The notes under the pieces: model-generated
Database searches by the model: none
The model's input: only the letters and a program-made list of their open reading frames with translations
What the model was told of the DNA's origin: nothing
Made by a program: the position numbers and the translations under genes
Assembly: GCA_030590405.1 (NCBI GenBank)
Contig: JAUUYO010000002.1
Span: 1 to 32,212, forward strand
Reading direction: 5' to 3'
DNA from: Kangiellaceae bacterium
Lineage (GTDB): Bacteria; Pseudomonadota; Gammaproteobacteria; Enterobacterales; Kangiellaceae
DNA: 32,212 nucleotides
In this document: in pieces, positions 8,401-17,283 of the stretch
How the letters are laid out: each line of letters begins with the position of its first letter
Position numbering within the stretch: position 1 is the first letter of the stretch

Positions 8401-9211
8401 GGAACTTGATATTAATACCACTGGTAGTCCCTTCAAATCCAGGAGCACCTACAGTATTGTGGTATAAACCATTTTTACCGAATTCACCATATCGGTATTT
8501 GAGATCTTGCTTTTTATCACGGAAACCACCGTTTTCACGAGCTCCAGACATTGCTGTTTGAAAGTAGTGCTTAGGCCTAAAATCATCCCAGCGCTGATGT
8601 GACCAGCCAATTCCAGGTGGACGACCTTCTGCAGGTGGAGTATCCAATGCACGCCCTAAATAGTCTTCTATTTCAGGTTTCCATGGGTTTTCAAAGTCAG
8701 TATTTGAAAACTTCATTGGTGCAGGCCAGATATCTTGGGATAAGAAATCTTCTAACATAACGCCATCAGGCACTTCGTCAGCATTTGCTGGCGCAGGCAT
8801 TGACACCCAGTTTTTTGGTTCTTTAGCATGCTTTTTTAACCTGTCCATGCCAAATTCTTCAAAACGTAACATCTGTTGCGAGAACTTAGTCGCGTTATAC
8901 AGAGGACTAGGAGTACCGTTTGTAGGTACATTAAAAACACCATTGGTGCGCTGATCAGCAGCCTGAAGTACGTTAGCTGAATGTGTATCTTCAACACTTT
9001 CAGTTTCACCGCCTTCAAAGGTTCCGGCATTTGCTTCAAAATGATCGTCAGGAACATCGCCAAAAATAGGCCCGGTTGGTAAGGATGGATCGTCTCCAGC
9101 CGTCTCAGCCGCTACGCTAATCGACACACAGAGTGTCGCACACAGCACAGCTTTAGAGATATGCGAAAGTCGCCACCCCTGGGTTTTAGGAATTTTTCTT
9201 TGAAATATCAT
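5471..9211 (-). CDS. Very large secreted multicopper oxidase (1246 aa), candidate metal (Mn?) oxidase
   Basis: Copper-site motifs THEHNGH, HWFHDHM, HPVHIHFEEG and HCHNTQHEDHAM. Sec-type signal peptide (ISKAVLCATLCVSISVAAE). Ribosome-binding site AGAGG upstream of ATG. About 400 residues follow the last copper motif. Confidence 0.9.
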   Translation of the reverse strand: MIFQRKIPKTQGWRLSHISKAVLCATLCVSISVAAETAGDDPSLPTGPIFGDVPDDHFEANAGTFEGGETESVEDTHSANVLQAADQRTNGVFNVPTNGTPSPLYNATKFSQQMLRFEEFGMDRLKKHAKEPKNWVSMPAPANADEVPDGVMLEDFLSQDIWPAPMKFSNTDFENPWKPEIEDYLGRALDTPPAEGRPPGIGWSHQRWDDFRPKHYFQTAMSGARENGGFRDKKQDLKYRYGEFGKNGLYHNTVGAPGFEGTTSGINIKFHPNMPIQDPKTLWTFDGTLPPKLLKAKYGEPLVMRHYNALPIDVSANQGFGVHTISTHEHNGHNPAESDGYANAFFFPGQFYDYRWPMTLAGSDSINTVAQDMRAGAPDGKGGIKKLPGDWHETMSTHWFHDHMLDFTAQNVYKGNAAMMNYYSALDRGNEKLDDGVNLRLPSGSAKDWGNRDYDVNLVLADKAWDRDGQLWFNPFNIKGFIGDVMTVNWLYDPYLEVRARRYRFRILNGSVSRYFKNVLVNEAGDRVPFHMVANDGNIMEHTVYFENGELPTHAIAERYDIIVDFSNFKDGDKLYFVNLMQHKSGQVTDKVVSLEDVLNGTYSPTAVDDDGDGQTDRWLDGDPVVGKFLEFRVKKYKGKDESMDPADYVVGKKKMIPIQRPTEEELAGALHRSFEFERQPTDEKPWVIETDGGKGVGMDPRRLSAAPTKNGGLEVWRLINSGTWSHPVHIHFEEGIILRRNGVAPPEWEQWARKDVYRIGPQPDSGAIVEIALRFREFAGTYMEHCHNTQHEDHAMLLRWDIENPGQTKLMPTPIPTWDGVSYVDSVALPTARTGDDVGQYGPILEPVDIWVRGAVVTELDNLKDTPLGDALSDPEPDNERGVITYPLTKGTNIDANGNATEVLFVLHDVSDQELADELGLSWAGKLTNTPVAATAEASVSESGHWTFYGDLPNPVWANPPCRVSDGTSNGVACENPDAIPDVNDNSTYSPLRRVNYGGTDVIFNAIIFQWGDQPWEHNRIDESCVSFPDLPANTTCMYNGNVWGGLHESGHVVALDTDSATPTISLKLHKSWTDGGDYLPYYVVVDTFPFGPSRAMGVPYVPKHAFLGEAAVPLVQFMPPAPIRPSYPPMPSDGNGVLGGGPFGSQVGVPSYFMPEDDYSPMWHIGFAHWLIPATDSVGVVKGLEQLKQLRSEGKIEIVEFPAPPQIGTDNYDFENPNSPHVVNCPTPMTVDTLIHTARNAGKF

Positions 9212-9570
9212 AATATAACCTCTTATGTTTGTGGGTTGTTAGCAAATATCAAATCGCGCAGCAATATACAAAAAATCCCCTTAAGTAATAACGCCGGGTA
9301 GTTTGATCTCACATCTTTTTATAGCTTGGTTCGTGTTAATGCAAGTATCAGATAGATGTAGGTCAGCTAACTGAAAGTCACTTATGAATTCATATCAATT
9401 GCGTTCAATATAAATCCAAAGCGTTTGCGCCAAAATAAAAATCAACTTCCTACTAATTTAGTGCTTACTTCACATTAGATGATTTTCTATGGAATGAGCC
9501 AGCTTTCCAAATCAGCAACCTTGGTAAAAGTTGATTAGCTAAGACTAATGTAGCCAGACCAAATCTTTCA

Positions 9571-9633
9571 AGTGACAAGAAGTGACACAAGCTATTAACG
9601 CCCTTAATGTCACGCAATGTCACGCAATGTCAC
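9571..9633. promoter_or_regulatory. Phased TGTCAC/GTGACA direct repeats in inverted arrangement upstream of the multicopper oxidase gene
   Basis: GTGACA at 9572 and 9582 (10-bp spacing); TGTCAC at 9608, 9618 and 9628 (10-bp spacing). Lies in a 520-bp intergenic region. Confidence 0.5.
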
Positions 9634-9733
9634 TCGACGCCTGTGTGGCAAAACATCGCACTACCTTGACATTGAGCAAAAAAGAAGCAATGGAGTTTTA
9701 TTTTTGACTGAGAATTATCTCAAATATAGCGCT

Positions 9734-11176
9734 TTAAAAATCATCCAGGCTTAAAATTAGAGCTTGTTCTTTTATGGGTGAATAATCACCGATGGTGGTA
9801 TCAAAATGATAATCTAATTCCCAATGATGAATATTCTCAACGATTTGGCTGATTGCATTGGCTATGAATCTTGCCTCATCATCTGTAGAGGTTGGGTGCA
9901 TCGAAATTCTGACCCAGCCCGGCTTACGACTTAAATCGCCTTCATCGATCTGACAAGTGATCTCATTTGATGTAGCTTTATCAACGCCTAACAGAATATG
10001 TCCATAAGTCCCGGCGCATGAGCATCCACCTCGGGTTTGGATACCAAAACGGTCGCTTAGTAAACGGACAATCAAATTAAAATGAATCTCCGGCAAATAA
10101 AACGAAACCACGCAAAGTCGATCTTTATGTTGATCATGAAGTATTTCTAACGAAGGGATTTTTCTTAGTTCTTCATATAAAATATCAACCAGCTGTTTTT
10201 CTCTGAGTCGGATATTCTCAGTGCCCATCTGCTCTTTAAGCTTAATGGCTAAAGCGGTACGTATCGTTTGCAAAAATCCAGGCGTGCCACCGTCTTCCCT
10301 GATTTCGATATCATCATAGAAATGATGCTTGCCCCAGGGATTTGTCCAGGTAACCGTGCCACCACCTGGATGATCAGGAATTTTATTGTTATAAAGCTTT
10401 TTATTAAAAACCAATACGCCTGAGCTACCGGGACCACCTAAGAATTTATGCGGTGAAAACATCACCGCATCCAGTCTTTCTAGCGGATCGACTGGATGCA
10501 TATCAATATCCACATAAGGCGCAGAAGCTGCAAAATCGATAAAACAATAACCACCATTTTGATGCATGGCTTTTGCCAATTGGCGATAATCGGTTTTAAT
10601 CCCGGTGACATTACTGCAGGCGGTAAAGGTACCAATTTTTAGTGGCCTGTCTTTATATTCTTGCAACAGGTTTTCGAGCGCACTGACATCGGGCAAACCA
10701 ACCTCATTCTCTGGAATTCGGATCACAGTAACCGCACACTCTTCCCAAGTGGTTTGATTGGAATGATGCTCCATATGAGTAATGAAAACTACCGGCTTTT
10801 CGCTCTCTTTAATTTCAAAGCGCCCCGCCCATTTTTCAGGAAGCTTAAGACCGAGAATACGTTGAAACTTATTAACCACTGCGGTCATACCCGCACCCGC
10901 ACAGATAAGCGCATCATCCTCACTGGCATTGACGTGTTTTTTTATTATTTGCTGAGCCTGATGATACAAATTAGTCATGGCACAACCAGTAAAACTCGCT
11001 TCAGTGTGAGTATTGGCGATCAACGGACCAATTTTACTGGTCATAAAGTCCTCAATCGGTTGATAAAGTCTGCCACTGGCGGTCCAGTCAGCATAGAGAA
11101 TTTTTTGACCAGCATGCTCAAGATCAATGCCAATGATATTTTGTCTGAAGGGTTTAAAGTAATCTTCTAGATTCAT
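9734..11176 (-). CDS. Aminotransferase class V-fold PLP-dependent enzyme (cysteine desulfurase-like)
   Basis: GAGMTAVVNKFQRILG, SNVTGIKTDYRQLAKAMHQNGGYCFIDFAASAPYVDIDM and the Lys region DAVMFSPHKFLGGPGSSGVLVF. The ORF track starts at 11260; the internal ATG at 11176 (MNLEDYFKPF) has a better AAGGA ribosome-binding site. Confidence 0.85.
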   Translation of the reverse strand: MNLEDYFKPFRQNIIGIDLEHAGQKILYADWTASGRLYQPIEDFMTSKIGPLIANTHTEASFTGCAMTNLYHQAQQIIKKHVNASEDDALICAGAGMTAVVNKFQRILGLKLPEKWAGRFEIKESEKPVVFITHMEHHSNQTTWEECAVTVIRIPENEVGLPDVSALENLLQEYKDRPLKIGTFTACSNVTGIKTDYRQLAKAMHQNGGYCFIDFAASAPYVDIDMHPVDPLERLDAVMFSPHKFLGGPGSSGVLVFNKKLYNNKIPDHPGGGTVTWTNPWGKHHFYDDIEIREDGGTPGFLQTIRTALAIKLKEQMGTENIRLREKQLVDILYEELRKIPSLEILHDQHKDRLCVVSFYLPEIHFNLIVRLLSDRFGIQTRGGCSCAGTYGHILLGVDKATSNEITCQIDEGDLSRKPGWVRISMHPTSTDDEARFIANAISQIVENIHHWELDYHFDTTIGDYSPIKEQALILSLDDF

Positions 11177-11340
11177 TTTTAATAATTCCTTGGTTCTTAT
11201 GGGTTCCAGCGCTGCGTAACTTTTGACTAGATCAAGAGCTGTTGATCTTTCATAGTTCAATAGCCCTTAACTATTATTTCACAAATTAATGAGAAAATTA
11301 TTCTGTATTTGGCTGATTTTACTGATATGCTAGTATATTA

Positions 11341-11356
11341 TTCTAATTTATTAGAA
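11341..11356. promoter_or_regulatory. AT-rich palindrome TTCTAATTTATTAGAA in a divergent intergenic region, candidate Lrp operator
   Basis: 6-bp arms TTCTAA/TTAGAA with 4-nt spacer, about 30 bp upstream of the Lrp-family start. Confidence 0.4.
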
Positions 11357-11384
11357 ATTTAGAGATTTATTTTTTAGTGATATT

Positions 11385-11843
11385 ATGGATGTTTTTGACA
11401 AAAAGATTTTGACAATATTGCAACAAGACTGCACCGCATCGGTGAGTGATGTGGCAGAACAAGTGGGTCTGTCTACCACGCCTTGCTGGCGACGCATTCA
11501 GGCAATGGAAAAATCTGGCATAATTAAAGGCCGAGTGGCACTAACAGATCCGGAAAAATTAAATGTTGGATTAACCGTTTTTGTTATGGTGAAAACCAAT
11601 CAGCATAATCCAAAGTGGTTAGACAACTTTTCAAATACGATTAAAGAAATCCCTGAAATTATGGAATTTTATCGATTAAGTGGTGATGTCGATTATTTAT
11701 TACGAATTGTTGTACCCGACATGAAGGCATTCGATATGTTTTACAAAAAACTGATCACCCAGGCAGATTTTTCCGATATTAGCTCCAGTTTTGCAATGGA
11801 AGAAATAAAATATACCACACGATTACCATTAGATTATGTTTAA
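11385..11843 (+). CDS. Lrp/AsnC family transcriptional regulator
   Basis: 152 aa: DVFDKKILTILQQDCTASVSDVAEQVGLSTTPCWRRIQAMEKSGIIKGRVALTDPEKL, the classic AsnC HTH, plus a RAM-like domain (FYRLSGDVDYLLRIVVPDMKAFDMF). Confidence 0.95.
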   Translation: MDVFDKKILTILQQDCTASVSDVAEQVGLSTTPCWRRIQAMEKSGIIKGRVALTDPEKLNVGLTVFVMVKTNQHNPKWLDNFSNTIKEIPEIMEFYRLSGDVDYLLRIVVPDMKAFDMFYKKLITQADFSDISSSFAMEEIKYTTRLPLDYV

Positions 11844-11882
11844 ACAATTTATCATAATAATAAAAATACCGCAGAAGGATGC

Positions 11883-12962
11883 ATGCACAAATTAACTTTT
11901 CTTTTTTTCTTTTGTTTAGCGGGTTATTTTGGCTCGGTATTTGAGCTGCATTCGGCAGAAGAAAACCAGACTAATGAGCTTGTTGAAAAAAAACCAGAAT
12001 TTGAGCCGACAGAAGTAACTACGCCCGACGAAATACCACCCAACGAACCCGCTTCTCAAATCGAATTACAAACATCACAAGAAACGGATCAACTATCAAA
12101 CGACGGTATCGAAAATTCAAAAAATGCCATCTACCAAGGTGCGGTTGGTTTTGCTAATTGGGTGGATACATTTTTTGGTGATAGACAAGAACTGGAAGAC
12201 GCCAGTTATGATTATTTAAGGCTGGTTAATAGTCTGGTACTTCGAGAAGGTGAAAACCCAAAGTACCGAACGAGGATCAAAGCGAAAGTTCATCTGCCAC
12301 AATTTCGCAATAAGACCAGCTTGCTTTTTAGTAATGACAGCGCAACTTCAAATGATAATTTTGAATCTGAAGAAAATAAAAGAAACACTCTGAATGATGA
12401 TAATAACGAAAGTCTCTCTGCAGCGATCAACTATGAAACAGAAGTTTATGCAAAATCAAAATTTGATTTTCGTGTCGGAATAGATTCATCCATCGACACC
12501 TTTGCCTTTATCAAACACAGTATGCCACTATATGATAGCGAGGATCTGCAGATCCAAAATTTTAACTATTTATTTTGGGAAGAAGAGCAAGGGTTCGGTT
12601 TAAAAACCCAATTAGAGCTGAATAAGGTTCTCGACGAAAAAACTCTTTTCCGTTGGAAATACTCAATACTACGTGCAGAAAAAAGTGATGGTAATGAGTG
12701 GTATAACCGATTCTCATTGGTTAACCAAATATCCGAAGAGAGATGGATAGCCTATGAATTGGGGTTCAATGGTGATACCGTACATCGCTACAAGGTAGAA
12801 AATTATCGATTCTCTGTACGACTTAGAAGCCAGACATCGGTTGACTGGTTATATCTTGAAATTGAGCCAGAAATTCGATACATTAGAACCCCCGACTTCT
12901 TTCAAAGAGAGCTGATAGCCGGGCTTATTGTGAAATTAGAAGTTCAGTTTGAAAAAAACTAA
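11883..12962 (+). CDS. Hypothetical exported protein, possibly outer-membrane beta-rich
   Basis: 359-aa ORF with signal-like N-terminus (MHKLTFLFFFCLAGYFGSVF), an acidic low-complexity linker, then alternating beta-like segments. Confidence 0.6.
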   Translation: MHKLTFLFFFCLAGYFGSVFELHSAEENQTNELVEKKPEFEPTEVTTPDEIPPNEPASQIELQTSQETDQLSNDGIENSKNAIYQGAVGFANWVDTFFGDRQELEDASYDYLRLVNSLVLREGENPKYRTRIKAKVHLPQFRNKTSLLFSNDSATSNDNFESEENKRNTLNDDNNESLSAAINYETEVYAKSKFDFRVGIDSSIDTFAFIKHSMPLYDSEDLQIQNFNYLFWEEEQGFGLKTQLELNKVLDEKTLFRWKYSILRAEKSDGNEWYNRFSLVNQISEERWIAYELGFNGDTVHRYKVENYRFSVRLRSQTSVDWLYLEIEPEIRYIRTPDFFQRELIAGLIVKLEVQFEKN

Positions 12963-12989
12963 CCTCGAATTCAACTGATTATTTTAGGT

Positions 12990-14360
12990 TTAACTACCCG
13001 CAATCATCATTTCTGGCAGCAACCAGGAGCCAGTGAGCAAGCTGCTACGGCGATCATAATCATTGCCGATCGCGATAACATTGGCAAACATTTCTTTTAG
13101 ATTACCAGCGATAGTTATTTCCTGTACAAAAAATTGTATCTCACCATTTTCAACCCAAAAGCCGGAGGCGCCTCTCGAATAATCACCAGTGATCATGTTC
13201 ACCCCCTGCCCCATCATTTCGGTAACAATCAACCCGTTATTCATTTGTTTGACCATTTGTTCGAAACTCAGATCAGAGTTTGAAACATGCAGATTGTGTA
13301 CCCCACCACAATGGCTGGTCGGTTGCATATTCAGTTTTCTTGCCGAATAACTATTGAGTAAAAAAGTATTGACGATGCCGTCCTGTACGATCGCTTGTTC
13401 TTTAGTTGCGAGTCCTTCGTTATCATACCAGGTACTGGCTAATCCCTTTTTAATAAATGGTTTTTCTTGCATCGAAACAAAGTCTGGAAATATTTTGCTA
13501 TTTAAGCAGTCTAGCAAAAAAGACGATTTACGATAGATATTAGTACCGCTGATCGCCGCCTTAAAATTACCGATCAAAGAACGCGCCATTTCGGGAATAA
13601 ATAGAACTTTGGCTTTTTGAGTTTTTATTTGTCTGGCATTTAATCGCGCAATGGTTTTTTCTGCCGCTTTTTCACCAACAACTTTCCCCGTTTCTAGCCC
13701 ATCAGCATCGCGACTAATGGTGTACCAATGATCTCGCTGTTTGCCAAGATGATCTTCTGCGATTAATACGCAGCTTAAGCTGTGCCTGGTCGAGGGAGTA
13801 GCAGCTTTGAAGCCATGAGAGTTAGTGTAAAATCGAATATTGCGATGGCTACTAAAAGAACTTCCTTCGCTATTACTGATCTTGTCGCTAAAATCCAATC
13901 CATATGCTTCACATTCGAGCGCCTGTTGTTTGGCTGTTTCGGCGTTAATTCCCATAGGATGATCCAATTCTAAATCCATGGAATTTGTAGCCATTAATTC
14001 AGCATCGGCTAAGCCAGAACAGGGATCGGCCTGGGTATGCTTTGCGATATTGAGTGCGGCGTCCACCGCACCATGTAACGCTTTAATTGATAGATCGCTG
14101 GTAGTCGCGATGCCTTTTTGTTTTCCTAAATAAACGGTGATACCAAAGCTATTGTCACGATTGTACTCCAAGGTTTCAATTTCACGATTGCGTACCGAAA
14201 CACTGAGTCCAATATCCTTGCTAACTCCTACTTCAACCTGACTCGCACCTTTCTTTTTAGCGTAGTCAACGAGATCACCACAAGTCTGTTCAAAAAAATC
14301 AACTTCTTTTTTGATATCCATTTGATCCGCAGATGATGTTTGATTTATTTCTTGACTCAT
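12990..14360 (-). CDS. pmbA: Metalloprotease PmbA/TldE
   Basis: 456 aa; GVSKDIGLSVSVRNREIETLEYNRD, GQGVNMITGDYSRGASGFWVENGEI and ending LTGSWLLPEMMIAGS are PmbA-like. Confidence 0.95.
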   Translation of the reverse strand: MSQEINQTSSADQMDIKKEVDFFEQTCGDLVDYAKKKGASQVEVGVSKDIGLSVSVRNREIETLEYNRDNSFGITVYLGKQKGIATTSDLSIKALHGAVDAALNIAKHTQADPCSGLADAELMATNSMDLELDHPMGINAETAKQQALECEAYGLDFSDKISNSEGSSFSSHRNIRFYTNSHGFKAATPSTRHSLSCVLIAEDHLGKQRDHWYTISRDADGLETGKVVGEKAAEKTIARLNARQIKTQKAKVLFIPEMARSLIGNFKAAISGTNIYRKSSFLLDCLNSKIFPDFVSMQEKPFIKKGLASTWYDNEGLATKEQAIVQDGIVNTFLLNSYSARKLNMQPTSHCGGVHNLHVSNSDLSFEQMVKQMNNGLIVTEMMGQGVNMITGDYSRGASGFWVENGEIQFFVQEITIAGNLKEMFANVIAIGNDYDRRSSLLTGSWLLPEMMIAGS

Positions 14361-14361
14361 A

Positions 14362-14913
14362 TTATTCCTGATGAGATTGAGAACTATCTTTTAGATAACT
14401 CTTTATTTTATTAATTGCCAACTGTTTCTTTTGGGGCGTTTTTGCGTTATTGATATTTCTCAAAATCTGGCGCAAAGTTTGTCGTTTCAAAACAGGATTG
14501 TTAGACAAAAGCTCATCGATGTAGGCGTCACCACCCTCAATTAATTGATCGATAATTTCATTGTCAGAATTGTTACTTACTTGTTCAGCCTCTTGCTTTA
14601 AATGAAGACTTGTTTCGCCATTTAAAACCCCTCTGATCGCTTGCTCATCTTCGTTTCTTAAACATTTACCAATAAACATGATGTGGCGTTTTTTTGCCAG
14701 ATTGGTAGTGATTTTTTGATAATCCAACAAGCTTTTTAAAGTCACTTCTGATAAAGGTAATTCAGATAATTTTTTAACGCTCAATTCAGCCAACTCTAAA
14801 CCGAAATTTTTAATCGCTAAGGATTCGTTTTTTTGTTGTGTTTTACTGAGTGCATCAGAATCAGATTCTGCTTCTGACTCATATCGTTTACGATTAAATT
14901 TTTTGATCGCCAT
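14362..14913 (-). CDS. darP: Ribosome biogenesis factor YjgA/DarP (DUF615)
   Basis: 183 aa; LPLSEVTLKSLLDYQKITTNLAKKRHIMFIGKCLRNED...DAYIDELLSNNPVLKRQTLRQILRN. Located between pmbA and tldD. Confidence 0.9.
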   Translation of the reverse strand: MAIKKFNRKRYESEAESDSDALSKTQQKNESLAIKNFGLELAELSVKKLSELPLSEVTLKSLLDYQKITTNLAKKRHIMFIGKCLRNEDEQAIRGVLNGETSLHLKQEAEQVSNNSDNEIIDQLIEGGDAYIDELLSNNPVLKRQTLRQILRNINNAKTPQKKQLAINKIKSYLKDSSQSHQE

Positions 14914-16349
14914 TAGTTAGTTCCGCCAACGGTTAACTCGTCAATTTTCAAGGTCGGCTGCCCTACCCCTACCGGCACACTTTGCCCCGCTTTTCCGCAG
15001 ATCCCAACGCCATTATCGAGCGCCATATCATTACCCACCATACTGACTTTGGTTAGCACATCCGGGCCATTGCCAATCAAAGTAGCGCCTTTGACTGGCG
15101 CAGTAATTTTGCCGTCTTCGATCAAATAAGCTTCGCTGGTAGAAAACACAAACTTACCGGAAGTAATATCCACTTGTCCGCCGCCAAAGTTAGGCGCGTA
15201 TAGGCCTTTTTTTACCGATTTAATAATATCTTCTTTTTCAGCTTCACCTGCCAACATATAAGTATTGGTCATCCGCGGCATTGGTAAGCAGGAGTAAGAT
15301 TCTCGGCGGCCATTACCGGTGGATTTTTGTTGCATCAACCGAGCATTTTTCTTGTCGTGCATGTAACCGGTCAAAATCCCATTTTCAATCAATGTGGTTG
15401 ACTGGCTGGGCGTACCTTCATCATCAATACTCAGCGACCCGCGTCGTCCCTGGATAGTGCCATCATCGACAATAGTGCAAAGCGGCGATGCAACTCGCTG
15501 ACCGATCCGATCGCTAAATGCCGATGAACCTTTACGGTTAAAGTCACCCTCCAGTCCGTGACCGATCGCTTCATGCAGTAACACCGCTGGCCAGCCTGAA
15601 CCAAGCACCACCGGCATTTGACCAGCAGGTGCAGCAATTGCATCTAAATTCACCAGCGCCTGATGCACCGCTTCTTTAGCTAGCTGTTGTAATAACTCGT
15701 CATTTAAGATCTGGTAAGAATCTCGTCCACCTGCGCCCGCGCTGCCCCGCTCGGTTTTACCATTTTTGTCGATAATAACCGTAACATTAGCTCGAACGAG
15801 CGGGCGAATATCGCTGGCAAAGGTGCCATCGGACGCGCATACCAATATTTTTTCATAAACGCCGGATAAAGATGCAATCACTTCTCTGACTCGGGGGTCA
15901 GCCTGTCTGGCTAATTGATCTAAACGGTGTAAAATTGATAATTTTTCAGCTTCTGTGAGACTCATCAATGGGTCATCTTGGGCGTATCGGGCAATTTGTC
16001 CGCTGATTGGCGAGAGTTTAACCATTGATTGGCTACCAGCAAGCGCAATTGTTCTAGAAGCATTAGCGGCTTGTTGCAAAGCTGGCAGAATAATCTCTTC
16101 GGAATAGGCAAAACCTGTTTTGTCACCGGACAAGGCTCTGATGCCAACGCCTTTATCACTGCTAAAGCTGGCATCTTTGACGATCCCATCTTCGAGCATC
16201 CAGGACTCATGGCGACTGCTTTGAAAATACATTTCAGCAAAATCAATTTGATGGGACATCATCGACTCTAAAGTGGTCACTAAATCACTAGAATCCAGAC
16301 CTCCTTCCGCTAGAAACTCGTTCGATGTGTTAATCAATGTTTGTGACAT
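14913..16349 (-). CDS. tldD: Metalloprotease TldD
   Basis: 478 aa; [33 protein letters not shown] with the HExxxH motif, and [27 protein letters not shown]. Confidence 0.97.
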   Translation of the reverse strand: MSQTLINTSNEFLAEGGLDSSDLVTTLESMMSHQIDFAEMYFQSSRHESWMLEDGIVKDASFSSDKGVGIRALSGDKTGFAYSEEIILPALQQAANASRTIALAGSQSMVKLSPISGQIARYAQDDPLMSLTEAEKLSILHRLDQLARQADPRVREVIASLSGVYEKILVCASDGTFASDIRPLVRANVTVIIDKNGKTERGSAGAGGRDSYQILNDELLQQLAKEAVHQALVNLDAIAAPAGQMPVVLGSGWPAVLLHEAIGHGLEGDFNRKGSSAFSDRIGQRVASPLCTIVDDGTIQGRRGSLSIDDEGTPSQSTTLIENGILTGYMHDKKNARLMQQKSTGNGRRESYSCLPMPRMTNTYMLAGEAEKEDIIKSVKKGLYAPNFGGGQVDITSGKFVFSTSEAYLIEDGKITAPVKGATLIGNGPDVLTKVSMVGNDMALDNGVGICGKAGQSVPVGVGQPTLKIDELTVGGTN

Positions 16350-16429
16350 AAGTATTTCCGATGAAAAAGTCTTTGAACTAGTTTATTAATAATTACTCAA
16401 CGAGATGAGATTTTGAACAGTTACGCGAA

Positions 16430-17260
16430 TTATAGCTTCTTATGGGATAATACTGGAAATTCTTTTCGCAAAACGGCTTGTTTTTCTCTGTCCAGGTTGG
16501 CCAGTACATAACCTTCACCAAAAGCCAACTCATCAATCACCTCTCCCCAGGGCGAGACAATACAAGAATGTCCCCAAGTTTGTCGACCGTTTTCATGTTG
16601 ACCACCTTGTGCTGAAGCGACGAAATAACAGAGATTCTCAATTGCGCGCGCTTTAATCAAAACTTCCCAATGTGCCTTACCGGTTTTATAAGTAAATGCA
16701 GCTGGCATGATCAAAATCTCACAACCTTGTTCGGAATGTTTTCTAAACAATTCTGGAAAACGAAGATCATAACAAACTGCCAAACCAATTTTTCCCCAGG
16801 GCGAGTCAAAATTGACCACCTGTTGACCTGGCCTGGTATATTTTGATTCACAATAACTGCCCTGTTCATCTCCCACCATCACATCAAACAGGTGAATTTT
16901 GTCATACCAGCTCACCACTTCGCCCTGGCTATCAAAAACATAACAACGACCAAATGGGCGCATCGATTCATCGGATTCGATGGGATGGGTTCCGGCAACG
17001 ATCCAAAGTTTAAGTTGCTTGGCAAGCTGACTTAGCATTAACTGAAGTGGCCCATCTTGGTGCTTTTCAACATACTCAAACTTGTCCTGCTCTTTAATCC
17101 CCATCAGAGCAAAATATTCTGGTAACACAACAAGCCTGGCACCGTCACTTGCTGCTTGAGTTATTAACTGGCTGGCCTGATTTAAGTTTTTATCGAAGTC
17201 GGCACTTGAAATCATTTGCAACGCGGCAATTTTGAGATCGGTATCAGGCATGGTAGGCAA
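16430..17260 (-). CDS. Carbon-nitrogen hydrolase (nitrilase superfamily)
   Basis: 276 aa; Glu in LVVLPEYFALMG, Lys in YDKIHLFDV, Cys in GLAVCYDLRFPELFR. Confidence 0.92.
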   Translation of the reverse strand: MPTMPDTDLKIAALQMISSADFDKNLNQASQLITQAASDGARLVVLPEYFALMGIKEQDKFEYVEKHQDGPLQLMLSQLAKQLKLWIVAGTHPIESDESMRPFGRCYVFDSQGEVVSWYDKIHLFDVMVGDEQGSYCESKYTRPGQQVVNFDSPWGKIGLAVCYDLRFPELFRKHSEQGCEILIMPAAFTYKTGKAHWEVLIKARAIENLCYFVASAQGGQHENGRQTWGHSCIVSPWGEVIDELAFGEGYVLANLDREKQAVLRKEFPVLSHKKL

Positions 17261-17283
17261 ACTCCCGGTTGAATGAGTTCATA

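Noticed and set aside
6223-8652. Many 60-100 aa ORFs on both strands within the multicopper oxidase gene (e.g. 6778-7047, 7982-8284, 8449-8652)
   Set aside because: Shadow ORFs of a long, well-supported coding frame; no recognisable motifs or ribosome-binding sites.
10661-11170. 169-aa plus-strand ORF antisense to the aminotransferase gene
   Set aside because: Fully overlaps a strongly supported PLP-enzyme frame; composition looks like an antisense artefact.
12963-12989. Possible bidirectional terminator between convergent 11883-12962 and pmbA
   Set aside because: No convincing stem-loop could be found in the short gap.
15965-16271. 93-aa and 80-aa overlapping ORFs inside tldD
   Set aside because: Out-of-frame with clear TldD coding; no independent support.
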